A stretch of DNA of 64,000 nucleotides from Ruegeria sp. HKCCD8929 (GTDB lineage Bacteria; Pseudomonadota; Alphaproteobacteria; Rhodobacterales; Rhodobacteraceae), in contig NZ_WPZY01000008.1 in the NCBI RefSeq assembly GCF_013031405.1, forward strand, positions 62,001 through 126,000. The letters run 5' to 3'. The notes beneath the pieces were generated by a model that worked only from the letters and a program-made list of their open reading frames with translations, did not search any database and was not told where the DNA came from. A program made the translations under genes and the position numbers. This document shows positions 54,397 to 63,880 of the stretch, piece after piece. The number at the start of each line of letters is the position of its first letter. The first letter of the stretch is position 1.

Positions 54397-55719
54397 ATGG
54401 AAGTCGGATTTGATTTTATGCAGGAACTGACCGAGCAGTCCCTGCGCTTGCGTGATACCGCACTGTCATGGGTGTCCAGCCCTGCCGCGTGGTCGCAATT
54501 CGCGCTGTTGGTGGTAGCCTTTCTGGCGGCGCTGCTGGTGGCGCGGCGGCTGCGTGGACCGCTGACACGCTTGCTGACCCCGTCCGAAGAGCAGCAAGGG
54601 CCGGTGGCCAAGACGCGCCGGTTCATCCTGATTTTCGTACCACTGCTGCTGCCGCTTCTGGCCTATGCCTTCACCGGCATTGGTGAAAGCGTCACTCGCT
54701 CGCTCTTTGGCTCGGGCGCGGTGATTGCCTTTGGCAAGCGCGTGTTCCTGTTCCTCGCCGCCCGCATCCTGGTGCGCGAGATCATCACCGACCCGCTGAT
54801 GAAGCTTCTGGGCCGCTACGTCCTGATCCCGGTCGCCGCGCTTTATGCCCTGGGCCTGCTGGAACCGGTGATGGCCAAGTTGGATGAGACCATCGTACCA
54901 CTCGGAAACCTGTCCTTTTCGCTGCTGTTCGCGCTGCGCTTCATCGTCGTGGGTGGCGCGATCTTCTGGCTGGGGCGGTGGTCCAACGACCAATCCGCGC
55001 AATTCCTGAAAAAGCAGGAGGATATGCGCCCGGCCATGCGCGAACTGACTGCCAAGGCCATCGAGATCGGCATATTTGGCGTCGCCTTCCTGCTGGTGAT
55101 GAACATCATGGGCATCAGCCTGACCTCACTGGCGGTTCTCGGCGGTGCGATTGGTGTCGGGCTGGGCTTCGGTCTGCAAAAGATCGCATCGAACTTCATT
55201 TCCGGCCTTATCCTGCTGCTGGAAGGGCAAGCGACAGTGGGCGATTATGTCGAACTCGATGGCGGCGAGGCCGGCATTATCGTCAAGATGGGCGCCCGCG
55301 CGGCGATCCTTGAAACCTATGACGGGCGCTGGATCGTGGTCCCGAACGAGGATTTCATCACCACCCGCGTGGTCAATTTCTCGGACAGCGGCTCGGCCAA
55401 CCGGTATGAGGCGCCGTTTTCCGTCAGTTACGACACCGACATCAATAAGGTGCCTGCTTTGGTCGAGGCGGCGGTGGCTAAGCACCCCGGCGTGCTGGAC
55501 AAGCCGTTTCCGCCCGATTGCGAGTTGCGCGGATTCGGCGACAGCGGGGTGGATTTCGCGGTCGAGTTCTGGGTCGAAGGGATTGATGACGGCCGCAACA
55601 AGTTCATGTCGGATGTACTGTTCCTGATCTGGAACGCGCTGAAAGAGCATGAGATCGAGATTCCCTATCCGCATCGGGTGGTGGAGCTTTCGGGCTCGAT
55701 CGAGACCCGCACGGGATGA
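54397..55719 (+). CDS. Mechanosensitive ion channel, MscS family
   Basis: A 440-residue channel protein. Helices lie near 30-50, 80-100, 115-135, 155-175, 185-200 and 225-245, and then the pore helix (LAVLGGAIGVGLGFGLQKIA) and the conserved block SNFISGLILLLEGQATVGDY. The MscS beta domain and C-terminal alpha/beta domain follow. ATG 54397 is chosen over 54355 because GAGGGAG lies just upstream. It releases solutes at hypo-osmotic shock. Its stop overlaps the flavoprotein gene by four bases. Confidence 0.9.
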   Translation: MEVGFDFMQELTEQSLRLRDTALSWVSSPAAWSQFALLVVAFLAALLVARRLRGPLTRLLTPSEEQQGPVAKTRRFILIFVPLLLPLLAYAFTGIGESVTRSLFGSGAVIAFGKRVFLFLAARILVREIITDPLMKLLGRYVLIPVAALYALGLLEPVMAKLDETIVPLGNLSFSLLFALRFIVVGGAIFWLGRWSNDQSAQFLKKQEDMRPAMRELTAKAIEIGIFGVAFLLVMNIMGISLTSLAVLGGAIGVGLGFGLQKIASNFISGLILLLEGQATVGDYVELDGGEAGIIVKMGARAAILETYDGRWIVVPNEDFITTRVVNFSDSGSANRYEAPFSVSYDTDINKVPALVEAAVAKHPGVLDKPFPPDCELRGFGDSGVDFAVEFWVEGIDDGRNKFMSDVLFLIWNALKEHEIEIPYPHRVVELSGSIETRTG

Positions 55720-56912
55720 CGCAAGCGGTTGTGGTCGGGGCCGGACCGGCGGGGCTGATGGCTGCCGAGGAGCTGGCCCGCGCCGGTATCTCGGTGCTGG
55801 TGGCCGAGGCCAAACCCTCGGTCGCGCGCAAGTTCCTGATGGCGGGCAAATCGGGGTTGAACCTGACCAAGGACGAACCGTTCGACGATCTGATGCGCGC
55901 CTACGATGCGGCTGAGAACTGGCTGCATCCGATGATCGCCGACTTCGATGCCCAAGCAGTTCAGGACTGGGCGCGCGGCTTGGGGCAGGAGCTGTTTACC
56001 GGCTCGACTGGGCGGGTGTTTCCCAAGGCGATGAAAGCCTCACCGCTGTTGCGCGCCTGGCTGGAGCGGCTGGGCAGGCTGGGGGTCCAGATTCGGACCC
56101 GCTGGCGCTGGACCGGTTGGGAGGATGAGGCGCCGCGTTTCGACACGCCCGAGGGCGTGCAGCGGGTTGCGGCACAGGCCACGGTGCTGGCGTTGGGCGG
56201 GGCGAGTTGGACTCGGTTGGGCTCGGACGGTGCATGGGCGCAGTTATTGGCGGGGCAGGGTGTCGAGCTTACGCCTTTCGCGCCTGCCAATGCGGGTCTC
56301 CTGGTGGACTGGTCGGAGCACACGCGATCAAGATTTGGCCACCCGCTGAAGAATGTCGCTCTGCAGGCGGGCGGTGTGCGGACCCGGGGCGAGGCGGTGA
56401 TCTCGGAGTGGGGTCTGGAAGGCGGGGGGGTTTACACGATCTGCAAGGCGGTGCGCGAAGGTGCGGTGCTGAGCGTTGACATGCTGCCCGACCTGCCGAT
56501 TGAGGACGTGGCCCGCCGTCTCTCCAGACCGCGCGGCAAGGCGAGCCTGTCGAACCATCTTCGCAAGGCGTTGAAACTGGGGCCCGGGCGGCTGGCGCTG
56601 CTGATGGAGTTCGGGCGGCCTCTGCCGCGGGACGCCTCGGATCTGGCACGGCTGATCAAGGCGGTGCCAGTCCGTCATGCCGGTTTGCGCCCGATAGACG
56701 AGGCGATCTCGACCGCTGGTGGCGTGGCAAGCGCGGCACTTGATGACGGACTGATGCTGAAGGCGCTGCCGGGGGTCTTCTGCGTCGGAGAGATGCTGGA
56801 TTGGGAGGCGCCGACGGGTGGCTACCTGCTGACCGGTTGCTTTGCCACCGGTCGCTGGGCGGGCCGCTCTGCTGCAAGCTGGCTGCGTCAGCAGGACCAG
56901 GCACAGGCATAG
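55716..56912 (+). CDS. TIGR03862-type NAD(P)/FAD-dependent flavoprotein (HI0933-like)
   Basis: A 398-residue flavoprotein. The FAD-binding Rossmann motif is VVGAGPAGLMAAEELARAGI, followed by MAGKSGLNLTKDEP, characteristic of the HI0933/BaiN-like group. The C-terminal FAD block reads GVFCVGEMLDWEAPTGGYLL. No function has been firmly assigned to this subfamily. It is coupled to the MscS gene and followed by a set of palindromes. Confidence 0.88.
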   Translation: MTQAVVVGAGPAGLMAAEELARAGISVLVAEAKPSVARKFLMAGKSGLNLTKDEPFDDLMRAYDAAENWLHPMIADFDAQAVQDWARGLGQELFTGSTGRVFPKAMKASPLLRAWLERLGRLGVQIRTRWRWTGWEDEAPRFDTPEGVQRVAAQATVLALGGASWTRLGSDGAWAQLLAGQGVELTPFAPANAGLLVDWSEHTRSRFGHPLKNVALQAGGVRTRGEAVISEWGLEGGGVYTICKAVREGAVLSVDMLPDLPIEDVARRLSRPRGKASLSNHLRKALKLGPGRLALLMEFGRPLPRDASDLARLIKAVPVRHAGLRPIDEAISTAGGVASAALDDGLMLKALPGVFCVGEMLDWEAPTGGYLLTGCFATGRWAGRSAASWLRQQDQAQA

Positions 56913-56925
56913 TCAGAGGCGAACG

Positions 56926-56985
56926 AGCCGCTTGAACGCGGCTTAAGCGGTTTTCAAACCGCTTCAAGGCGTTCGCAAACGCCTT
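56926..56985. repeat. Three consecutive short palindromes in a convergent intergenic region
   Basis: Three back-to-back inverted repeats: AGCCGC/GCGGCT (56926-56943), AAGCGGTTT/AAACCGCTT with a 2-base centre (56945-56964), and AAGGCGTT/AACGCCTT (56966-56985). They fill the gap between the plus-strand flavoprotein gene and the minus-strand GST gene. No long T run follows, so they are not a classical terminator, although they may end transcription from either side. Confidence 0.65.
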
Positions 56986-57009
56986 GGCTGCCCTTGGCTA
57001 ACGTCGCGC

Positions 57010-57603
57010 TCAGCTCTCCGCCAGGGCGCCCATGCGTTGGAATGCAGGGCGATTGCGCAACTCATTGCCATAGGCCCTCAGCGTCTCGGAATTCATCGGG
57101 AAATCGAACCCCTTTGCCCAGCTCATGCAGTGACCACACAGTATATCGGCAATTGTCATCTTTTCGCCCTGCAGAAACGGGCCCCGGAACCGCTCGCCCA
57201 TCCTCTGGAAATTCCGGTCGAACTCCCATTTCGAGGTCTCGACGATCTGCGGCACCCTTTTGTCCTCGGGCAGGATGAACTTGTGCCGGGTGGCCGTCCA
57301 GAGCAGCGCGTCGAACTCATCGACCAGCGCGAGCAGGAGCGAATCCTGCTGGGCGCGTTCCGGGGTGCCCGCCGGGTGGGTAAAAGCGCCGTGTTTATCC
57401 GCAAGATAGGTCATGATCGCGCAGGAATCGGTTAGCACCGTATCGCCATCCACCAGCACCGGGATCTTGCCGGACGGGTTCACCTCCAGCACCTGCGGGT
57501 CATGCGGACCCACATCGATGAATTCGTACTCCTGCTCCAACTCTTCGAGCAGCCACAGAACCCGCGAAGCACGGCTTTGGATACGTCCGTAAAGCTTGTA
57601 CAT
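57010..57603 (-). CDS. Glutathione S-transferase family protein
   Basis: A 197-residue GST. The thioredoxin-like N-terminal domain has MYKLYGRIQSRASRVLWLLE, with Ser/Arg near residue 10-13 as the probable glutathione-activating site, and the conserved NPSGKIPVLVDGD and DSCAIMTYLADKHG. The helical C-terminal domain includes MTIADILCGHCMSWA. ATG 57603 is the natural start; the frame upstream is not conserved. The substrate is unknown. Confidence 0.9.
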   Translation of the reverse strand: MYKLYGRIQSRASRVLWLLEELEQEYEFIDVGPHDPQVLEVNPSGKIPVLVDGDTVLTDSCAIMTYLADKHGAFTHPAGTPERAQQDSLLLALVDEFDALLWTATRHKFILPEDKRVPQIVETSKWEFDRNFQRMGERFRGPFLQGEKMTIADILCGHCMSWAKGFDFPMNSETLRAYGNELRNRPAFQRMGALAES

Positions 57604-57686
57604 GGCGGCAATCCCTGTTGATCCGTTCGCATCGAAGGATGAGGCGATGCGTTTGGGCGTCAAGGGGAACACCCGGTCACGTCACC

Positions 57687-58715
57687 TCAGCGTGAGCGGG
57701 CCAGCATCGCCAGACGGATCATCGCCCGTTCGACCAGCGCCATGGCGGGCGCCACTTGGCCTGCCGATCGCAGTTGTAGGTCGGTATCGGTCAGCACCGT
57801 CAGCGCGGTTTCCAGCCTGGGCGCTCCCCAGCCCTGCGCCTGCCGCAGGATGCGGTCGCGGCGCTTACCGTAGACCGGCGGGCGCAACTTGCCGATGCCC
57901 TGCGCCGCGCCGCCGGGGTCCGAGGCGCAGGCATAGAGCGTGCGGAAATGGCGGGTGGCGCCGATGCAGAGCGAGACCGCGTTGGTGCCCTGCGCCTGGA
58001 GGCGGCGGATCAGCGGCCCGATCTCACCCGTGCGGCCCTCGGCCACCACGTTAAGCACATCGTCCAGCGCCGCCTCGGTCGAGCGCGGGGCGCAGGCGTC
58101 GATATCCTCAAGCGTCAGGTCCGACGCGTCGCCGCGCTTGTAGAGCGCCAATTTCTCGATGGTTTGCGTGAAGTCTCCGGGACCAAGCTCGCCCGCTAGA
58201 TCGGTGAGCGCAGCCATCGAATCGCGCGGCACGGCCTGAATTCCAGCCTGCGCCAGCGTCCGCTCGATCTCGGCGCGCGAGGGCGGGTCGTCATAGATAC
58301 CCACCGCATAGGCGTTGGGATGCGTCTCGAAAGCCTTGCGGATCTTGGAGCTGGGTTTCAGCTGGCCCGCTGTGACGACGATCTGCGCATCACCCGGGGT
58401 CCAATCCTCGAGCGCGGTCAGAATCGCCGGGGCGGCGGTGTCCGTGGCGTCCTCGACAAAGGCCGCCCGGGGTCCGGGAAAGAACCCAACCGCCTTGATC
58501 GCGTCCAGCAGCAGCGCCGGATCGCCACGCAGATCGGAACCCGGTATACGGGTCAGCCGCATCTCTTCCTCGGCCCCGTCACCCAGCAGCGCACCGATCA
58601 CCTGCTGCCGCTTGAGCGCCACCCGCATCGCGTCCGCGCCGTAGATCAGCAGCCCCGCCTTGCCCGCGTCGGGCTTGGCGAAATAGCCGTCCGCCTCGCG
58701 CGGGCTGAGTTTCAT
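57687..58715 (-). CDS. holA: DNA polymerase III subunit delta
   Basis: A 342-residue clamp-loader subunit, HolA, that opens the beta clamp. The start (MKLSPREADGYFAKPDAGKA, then GLLIYGADAMRVALKRQQVI) matches the alphaproteobacterial type, which has the P-loop-like position altered because delta does not hydrolyse ATP. It overlaps lptE by four bases in the leuS-lptE-holA order common in alphaproteobacteria. Confidence 0.92.
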   Translation of the reverse strand: MKLSPREADGYFAKPDAGKAGLLIYGADAMRVALKRQQVIGALLGDGAEEEMRLTRIPGSDLRGDPALLLDAIKAVGFFPGPRAAFVEDATDTAAPAILTALEDWTPGDAQIVVTAGQLKPSSKIRKAFETHPNAYAVGIYDDPPSRAEIERTLAQAGIQAVPRDSMAALTDLAGELGPGDFTQTIEKLALYKRGDASDLTLEDIDACAPRSTEAALDDVLNVVAEGRTGEIGPLIRRLQAQGTNAVSLCIGATRHFRTLYACASDPGGAAQGIGKLRPPVYGKRRDRILRQAQGWGAPRLETALTVLTDTDLQLRSAGQVAPAMALVERAMIRLAMLARSR

Positions 58716-59209
58716 GAGGGCAGGTCCACCGTGGCAATGAGCTGCGTGGTCAGCTGATCGGCGAGAATAGTCATCAACCGCTCGCGCGCATCGCGCTCAC
58801 CCGCCAGCGTTTCCACGGTTGAGCCGGTGGCCGAGTAGCCAGTGAAATTGTCCACCTGACCCGAGGCCACGACCGCGCCGTTGTCGATCTGGGTCAGGGT
58901 GTATCTGACTTTGCCGACGATGGTGAAACGGGTGGTTTCGTTGGTCGCGGTGATGGCCTGACCCTGACGGAAGGTATTCAGCCGCACATTCAGGTTATAG
59001 TCGGCTCCCGAGCCCGCCTGGCGCCCCAGCCTCTGTTCGAGATTCTGCACCAGCAGATAGGTCTCGACCGAGTTCGGAGCCGAGACCTGAACCTTGCCAT
59101 CTAGTGCCGCGCCCGAGCCTCCGGGGGCATAGACCGGTTCGAACCCGCAGGCGGCTATCGCCAGCGGGAGCATCAGCAGAGTTCTGCGGACCACGCGTGT
59201 TGCGTTCAT
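58712..59209 (-). CDS. lptE: LPS-assembly lipoprotein LptE
   Basis: A 165-residue outer-membrane lipoprotein that plugs LptD and helps insert LPS. The signal sequence ends in a lipobox (LPLAIAACGFEPVY), and FEPVYAPGGSG is the typical start of the mature protein. Two ATGs (59215 and 59209) are within reach of GGTGGAG; 59209 has the better spacing. It is the middle gene between leuS and holA. Confidence 0.88.
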   Translation of the reverse strand: MNATRVVRRTLLMLPLAIAACGFEPVYAPGGSGAALDGKVQVSAPNSVETYLLVQNLEQRLGRQAGSGADYNLNVRLNTFRQGQAITATNETTRFTIVGKVRYTLTQIDNGAVVASGQVDNFTGYSATGSTVETLAGERDARERLMTILADQLTTQLIATVDLPS

Positions 59210-59292
59210 TTGCATTTTCTCCACCCGCATGGATCGTTCAGCGCAGCATACCTTATAGCGCAAAACCGGTTCCCACTTTTGCGCGGCATGCT

Positions 59293-61962
59293 TCAGACAA
59301 CGACATTCACGATCCGGCCCGGGACAACGATTACCTTCTTTGGCGCAGCGCCATCCAGCGCCTTCTGCACAGCTTCGGTGCTGAGCGCGACTTTTTCAAC
59401 CTCTGCCTTGTCCATATCCTTGGCCACGCTGATTTCGGCGCGGCGCTTGCCGTTGATCTGGATCGGCAGGGTGACGGTGTCATCGACCAGCATCTCTTCG
59501 TCGGCCACGGGCCAGGGTGCGGTGACGATCAGCCCTTCGCCTCCCAGCAACTGCCAGAGTTCTTCGGACAGATGCGGCGTCATCGGCGACATGAGCTGTG
59601 CCAGCGTCCTGGCTGCCTCGCGCTTGGCGGTGGTGCCTGCCTTGGATTTGGCCAGCGTGTTGGTGAAGGCGTAGAGCTTGGCGATCGAGGCGTTGAATCC
59701 GAAGGATTCCACGCCCACCGTCACGTCATGGATGGTCTTGTGCATCTCGCGCAGCAGGGCTTCGTCCTCGCCATTGGCGGGGTTGTCCGATGCGGCGACC
59801 TCGGAGGCGATGCGATAGACGCGGCTCAGGTGTTTGTGCGCGGCCTCGGCACCGGCGGCTGTCCACTCCACGTCGCGCTCGGGCGGCGAATCGGACAGTA
59901 CGAACCAGCGCGCGGTGTCGGCGCCGAAGGCTGAGATGATGTTGACCGGATCGACCACGTTCTTCTTGGACTTGGACATTTTGGCCGAGGGGATGATTTC
60001 AACTGTTTCTCCGGTAGCCTTTAGAACAAAGCCTGTTTCTCTTTCGACTCTGGGTTGCCCGTCAGGTTTAGTTACCAAAGCGCTGCCCGAAACTTGTACT
60101 GCAGGCAATGTTACATCGCCGCTTGCTTCGACAGTTGCGTTCGCGGCTTCATAGACTGCTTTTGTGGAAACTTCTTCCGGCAGGTGATAGACCGGACGGC
60201 CTTTATCGTCGCGGGTTTGATAAATTTCATGTGTCACCATGCCCTGCGTGAACAGTGCATCGAAGGGCTCGATGGCCTTTTTCGGCAGGTGCCCGGTGAT
60301 CTGCATCGCCCGCGCGAAGAAGCGGGAATAGAGCAGGTGCAGAATCGCGTGCTCGATGCCGCCGATATACTGGTCGACATTCATCCAGTATTCCGCCTCG
60401 GCCAGATCGGTGGGTGTGTTGGCGTGGGGAGCGGTGAAACGGGCGAAATACCATGACGAATCGACGAAGGTGTCCATCGTGTCGGTTTCGCGTTTGGCGG
60501 GCGCTCCGCAGGAGGGGCATTCGCAGTCACGCCAGGTCGGGTGGCGGTCCAGCGGGTTGCCCGGTTTGTCGAACGATACGTCATCGGGCAGGCGGATGGG
60601 CAGGTTCTCTTTCTTCTCGGGCACCACACCGCAGCTGTCACAATGCACCACCGGAATCGGGCAGCCCCAATAACGCTGACGGGACAGACCCCAGTCGCGC
60701 AGGCGGTATTTGGTGACGCCTTCGCCCCAACCCGCCTTTTCAGCAAAATCCACGGTGGCGTTGATCGCTTCATCACCCGTGGCTTCGGTCAGACCGGCGA
60801 AATGATCCACCCAGCGCACCTTTTCGGTCTTGGGGGGGACGAAAGCGATCTTGTCGACCGGCGTATCATCACCCAGTGCAAAGAACGTATCGATCACGGG
60901 CAGGTCGTATTTGCGGCAGAAGTCCAGGTCGCGTTGGTCATGCGCCGGGCAGGCAAAGACTGCACCGGTGCCGTAATCCATCAGGATGAAATTCGCGATC
61001 CAGACCGGCAGTTCCCAATTCGGATCCAGCGGGTGTTTCACCCGGATGCCGGTGTCATAGCCCAGCTTCTCGGCGGTCTCGATGGCCTCTTCCGTGGTGC
61101 CGCCCTTGCGGCATTCCGCAACAAATTCAGAGACTTCCGGGTTCTCGGCCTCAAGCTGTTTGGCAATCGGATGATCTGGCGAGATGCCGACAAAAGACGC
61201 GCCCAACAGCGTGTCGGGACGGGTGGTGTAGACGGTGATTGGCTCTGCGGCATCGGTGCGCTCGAACGAGAATTGCAGGCCACGCGACTTGCCGATCCAG
61301 TTCTCCTGCATTAACCGCACCTTGGCGGGCCAGTTCTCAAGCGTATCCAGCGCCGAGAGCAGTTCTTCGGACATTGAGGAGATATTGAAGAACCACTGCG
61401 TCAACTCGCGCCGCTCGACCAGCGCGCCCGAGCGCCAGCCACGCCCGTTCTCGACCTGCTCGTTGGCCAGCACGGTCATGTCCACCGGGTCCCAGTTCAC
61501 CACGGCGTTCTTGCGATAGACAAGACCCGCGTTGAGCATATCCAGGAACAGTGCCTGCTGCTGGCCGTAGTATTCCGGATCACAGGTGGCAAATTCGCGG
61601 GACCAGTCGATGGAAAGCCCCAGAGGCTTCATCTGCCCGCGCATGTCGGCGATGTTGCCATAGGTCCACTCCTTCGGATGACCGCCAATGGCCATTGCGG
61701 CGTTTTCCGCCGGCATCCCGAACGCGTCCCAGCCCATCGGGTGCAGCACGTTGTGGCCGGTCGCCAGTTTGTGCCGCGCGATCACGTCGCCCATCGTGTA
61801 GTTGCGCACGTGCCCCATATGGATGCGTCCCGAAGGGTAGGGGAACATCTCAAGCACGTAGTATTTGGGCTTGTCGCCATGCCGGGTCGCAGTGAAAATC
61901 CCGGCCTTGTCCCAGGCCTCTTGCCATTTTGCTTCGATTTCGGTGGCGGAGTAGCGCGACAT
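59293..61962 (-). CDS. leuS: Leucyl-tRNA synthetase
   Basis: An 889-residue class I synthetase that charges tRNA-Leu. The signatures are [15 protein letters not shown] (HIGH motif, about 41-55) and KMSKSKKN (661-668). The editing domain includes [13 protein letters not shown]. The zinc-binding [11 protein letters not shown] and [11 protein letters not shown] are present. The leucine-specific insertion before KMSKS (about 593-658; bases 59991-60186) is markedly less GC-rich and uses rarer codons than the rest. leuS heads the leuS-lptE-holA operon and is preceded by a terminator. Confidence 0.95.
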   Translation of the reverse strand: MSRYSATEIEAKWQEAWDKAGIFTATRHGDKPKYYVLEMFPYPSGRIHMGHVRNYTMGDVIARHKLATGHNVLHPMGWDAFGMPAENAAMAIGGHPKEWTYGNIADMRGQMKPLGLSIDWSREFATCDPEYYGQQQALFLDMLNAGLVYRKNAVVNWDPVDMTVLANEQVENGRGWRSGALVERRELTQWFFNISSMSEELLSALDTLENWPAKVRLMQENWIGKSRGLQFSFERTDAAEPITVYTTRPDTLLGASFVGISPDHPIAKQLEAENPEVSEFVAECRKGGTTEEAIETAEKLGYDTGIRVKHPLDPNWELPVWIANFILMDYGTGAVFACPAHDQRDLDFCRKYDLPVIDTFFALGDDTPVDKIAFVPPKTEKVRWVDHFAGLTEATGDEAINATVDFAEKAGWGEGVTKYRLRDWGLSRQRYWGCPIPVVHCDSCGVVPEKKENLPIRLPDDVSFDKPGNPLDRHPTWRDCECPSCGAPAKRETDTMDTFVDSSWYFARFTAPHANTPTDLAEAEYWMNVDQYIGGIEHAILHLLYSRFFARAMQITGHLPKKAIEPFDALFTQGMVTHEIYQTRDDKGRPVYHLPEEVSTKAVYEAANATVEASGDVTLPAVQVSGSALVTKPDGQPRVERETGFVLKATGETVEIIPSAKMSKSKKNVVDPVNIISAFGADTARWFVLSDSPPERDVEWTAAGAEAAHKHLSRVYRIASEVAASDNPANGEDEALLREMHKTIHDVTVGVESFGFNASIAKLYAFTNTLAKSKAGTTAKREAARTLAQLMSPMTPHLSEELWQLLGGEGLIVTAPWPVADEEMLVDDTVTLPIQINGKRRAEISVAKDMDKAEVEKVALSTEAVQKALDGAAPKKVIVVPGRIVNVVV

Positions 61963-61982
61963 CGTGCGGTCCTTCGTGAATG

Positions 61983-62007
61983 AAAACGCCGGGTGTGAAC
62001 CCGGCGT
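61983..62007 (-). terminator. Rho-independent terminator between the DUF3576 gene and leuS
   Basis: A perfect 9-bp stem (ACGCCGGGT / ACCCGGCGT) with a 4-base loop. On the minus strand it is followed by a TTTT run. It ends the DUF3576 transcript 27 bases after its stop and 20 bases before leuS begins, so leuS needs its own promoter in this small gap or readthrough. Confidence 0.8.
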
Positions 62008-62034
62008 GGTGATAGAGCGTATCTCGTCCGGATT

Positions 62035-62514
62035 CTAGAGTCTGCCGTCGGCGATGCGTAGCTGACGCGCCCGCGACAGGATTGCGTCCTCGACTGCGCG
62101 GGTTGTTGCCGGGCTGACCGCGCGGCCACCGCTGGACTGCAGGGCAACATTCAATGCACGTGCCTCAAGCGCGGGATCCTTGATATGCACGGTTGCGCGA
62201 TAGGACCGCCCGCCACCCGGAGGGGTGCCGTATCCGGTGACAATGACGCCGGTGAACGGATCGACGGACTGCACCGGAAGAAAGCTCAGAACATCCAGTG
62301 TGGCAGCCCAGAGATAGCGGTTAACCTGAGTCGTTTGCTCGGCATTGGAGCGGTCGAAGATGTCCCAGATGGTCGAGCGATCTTCGTCAAAGGTGTCGTC
62401 CGGATTCCCACCGATCACGTTTTCATTAAAGGCGGGCGGGCCGCTCCTCCGATTCCCGCAAGCGGCTACGGCGGTTATCAGCACAATAAAACCCAGAATC
62501 GTCAGCCGGCGCAT
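62035..62514 (-). CDS. DUF3576 family lipoprotein
   Basis: A 159-residue protein with a lipoprotein signal (FIVLITAVAACGNRR; lipobox AVAAC). The conserved DUF3576 part includes DEDRSTIWDIFDRSN, YLWAATLDVLSFLPVQSVDP and RALNVALQSSGGRAVSPATT. It occurs just upstream of leuS in many alphaproteobacteria; the function is not known, but envelope localisation and proximity to lptE hint at a role there. Confidence 0.88.
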   Translation of the reverse strand: MRRLTILGFIVLITAVAACGNRRSGPPAFNENVIGGNPDDTFDEDRSTIWDIFDRSNAEQTTQVNRYLWAATLDVLSFLPVQSVDPFTGVIVTGYGTPPGGGRSYRATVHIKDPALEARALNVALQSSGGRAVSPATTRAVEDAILSRARQLRIADGRL

Positions 62515-62791
62515 ATCGGGCAGGTCCTGTTACTTGGATCAACTTGTCAGGCATTACTCCTAGACAAGCCCTTGGGCCGCAACAACCCTATTCTTTATGG
62601 ATGTATTCTTGGCTGTCCAATCCGGGGCTGCTTAAGACTGTGGCATCCTTGCACCAATTTCGGGCGAATGGGCGGGATCAATTTAAGGCAAGCTTGCGCA
62701 AACCACCCAAAAAGAGCGACACGGTGTGCGTGCTGAGACATGTGCGACGAGGCATGTGTCGAGTAGAATCTTAAGAACCGAGGGAAACAAG

Positions 62792-63778
62792 ATGAAAAAA
62801 GTTCTCTTCGCGACTACTGCGCTGATGGCAACTGCAACCGTTGCATCCGCAGACATCGCAAACATCCGCATGAGCGGTTATGGCCGGTTCGGCCTTGGCT
62901 ACTTGGAAGATCGTGAACTCAATGGTGGCGACGCCGGCGTGTCCGACACCATCCTGGTGCACCGCTTCCGTCTGAACATCGATGCCGTTGCCGAATCCGA
63001 TGGCGGCGTTGAGTTCTCGGGCCGTGTTCGTCTGCAGGCTGACGAAGATGCTGACAGCGGCGAAGCAAACGCAGCCGGTCTGAACGGTGCACGTTTCACC
63101 GTTGCATATGGCGGTCTGCGTGTCGACGTCGGCAACGTGGCTGGCGCAATCGACAACTTGGCCAACTACTACGGCAACGAGCCTGGCCTGGAAAACTTCG
63201 TCGGTCAGTACTCGGCTGTTGACTATAGCTTCATGGGCTACTCGTCGACTGGCGCAGGCAGCAACGGTGTGTTCTTCAACTACGCGGTTGGCGATTTCGG
63301 TTTTGCTGCATCGTATGATGAGAACAGCGCTCCGATCGACGCAGACAACCGTGGCGACCGCTGGGACCTGAGCGCGACTTACTCGTTCAACAACATCACC
63401 GCGGCCATCGCATACGGTGAAAACGACGCCAACGAAGAACTGCTGGTTCTGACTCTGGGCGGCGACTGGGGTCCCTTCTCGGGTACTCTGTTCGTTGGTG
63501 ACGAAACCGTGACTGACGCAACCGGTACAACCGAAGACGCTAGCCGTTCGGACACCTTCTATGGTGTGTCGGCTGCCTATGAAGTTGGCGCCGCAACCAC
63601 GGTGACCTTCGCCTATGGCGACGGTTCGGGCGATGCTGACGAACGGCATGTTGGTCTTGGCTTCATCCACGATCTGGGCGGCGGTACCTCGCTGCGTGGT
63701 GGTATCGGCAGCATCGATCCGGGTACTGCAGGTGATGACTATCTCCGCGCAGACTTCGGTGCACGCTTCGACTTCTAA
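62792..63778 (+). CDS. Outer-membrane porin, Rhodobacter type
   Basis: A 328-residue porin with a signal peptide (MKKVLFATTALMATATVASA), then alternating beta strands starting RMSGYGRFGLGYLEDREL and ending with the C-terminal aromatic (ADFGARFDF) required for outer-membrane insertion. ATG 62792 is preceded by GAGGGAAAC. Codon use is strongly biased to common codons, as expected for an abundant protein. A strong terminator follows, so it is a single-gene transcript. About 280 bases upstream are non-coding and should hold the promoter. Confidence 0.93.
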   Translation: MKKVLFATTALMATATVASADIANIRMSGYGRFGLGYLEDRELNGGDAGVSDTILVHRFRLNIDAVAESDGGVEFSGRVRLQADEDADSGEANAAGLNGARFTVAYGGLRVDVGNVAGAIDNLANYYGNEPGLENFVGQYSAVDYSFMGYSSTGAGSNGVFFNYAVGDFGFAASYDENSAPIDADNRGDRWDLSATYSFNNITAAIAYGENDANEELLVLTLGGDWGPFSGTLFVGDETVTDATGTTEDASRSDTFYGVSAAYEVGAATTVTFAYGDGSGDADERHVGLGFIHDLGGGTSLRGGIGSIDPGTAGDDYLRADFGARFDF

Positions 63779-63801
63779 GTCGACGTAAACCGCAAGGTTT
63801 T

Positions 63802-63832
63802 GGGCAGGTCTTCGGACCTGCCCTTTTCTTTT
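63802..63832 (+). terminator. Strong rho-independent terminator after the porin gene
   Basis: A perfect 9-bp stem (GGGCAGGTC / GACCTGCCC) closed by a TTCG tetraloop and followed by TTTTCTTTT. The C(UUCG)G loop is especially stable. It lies 23 bases past the porin stop codon. Confidence 0.92.
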
Positions 63833-63880
63833 GCCGCCACATGGTGTTTCTCTGCCGGCAAAGCAGACTTGAGGAGCCCC

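Noticed and set aside
62740..62765. Inverted repeat around GACATGTGC/GCATGTGTC upstream of the porin
   Set aside because: The arms match imperfectly and there is no adjacent regulator, so it is not supported as an operator.
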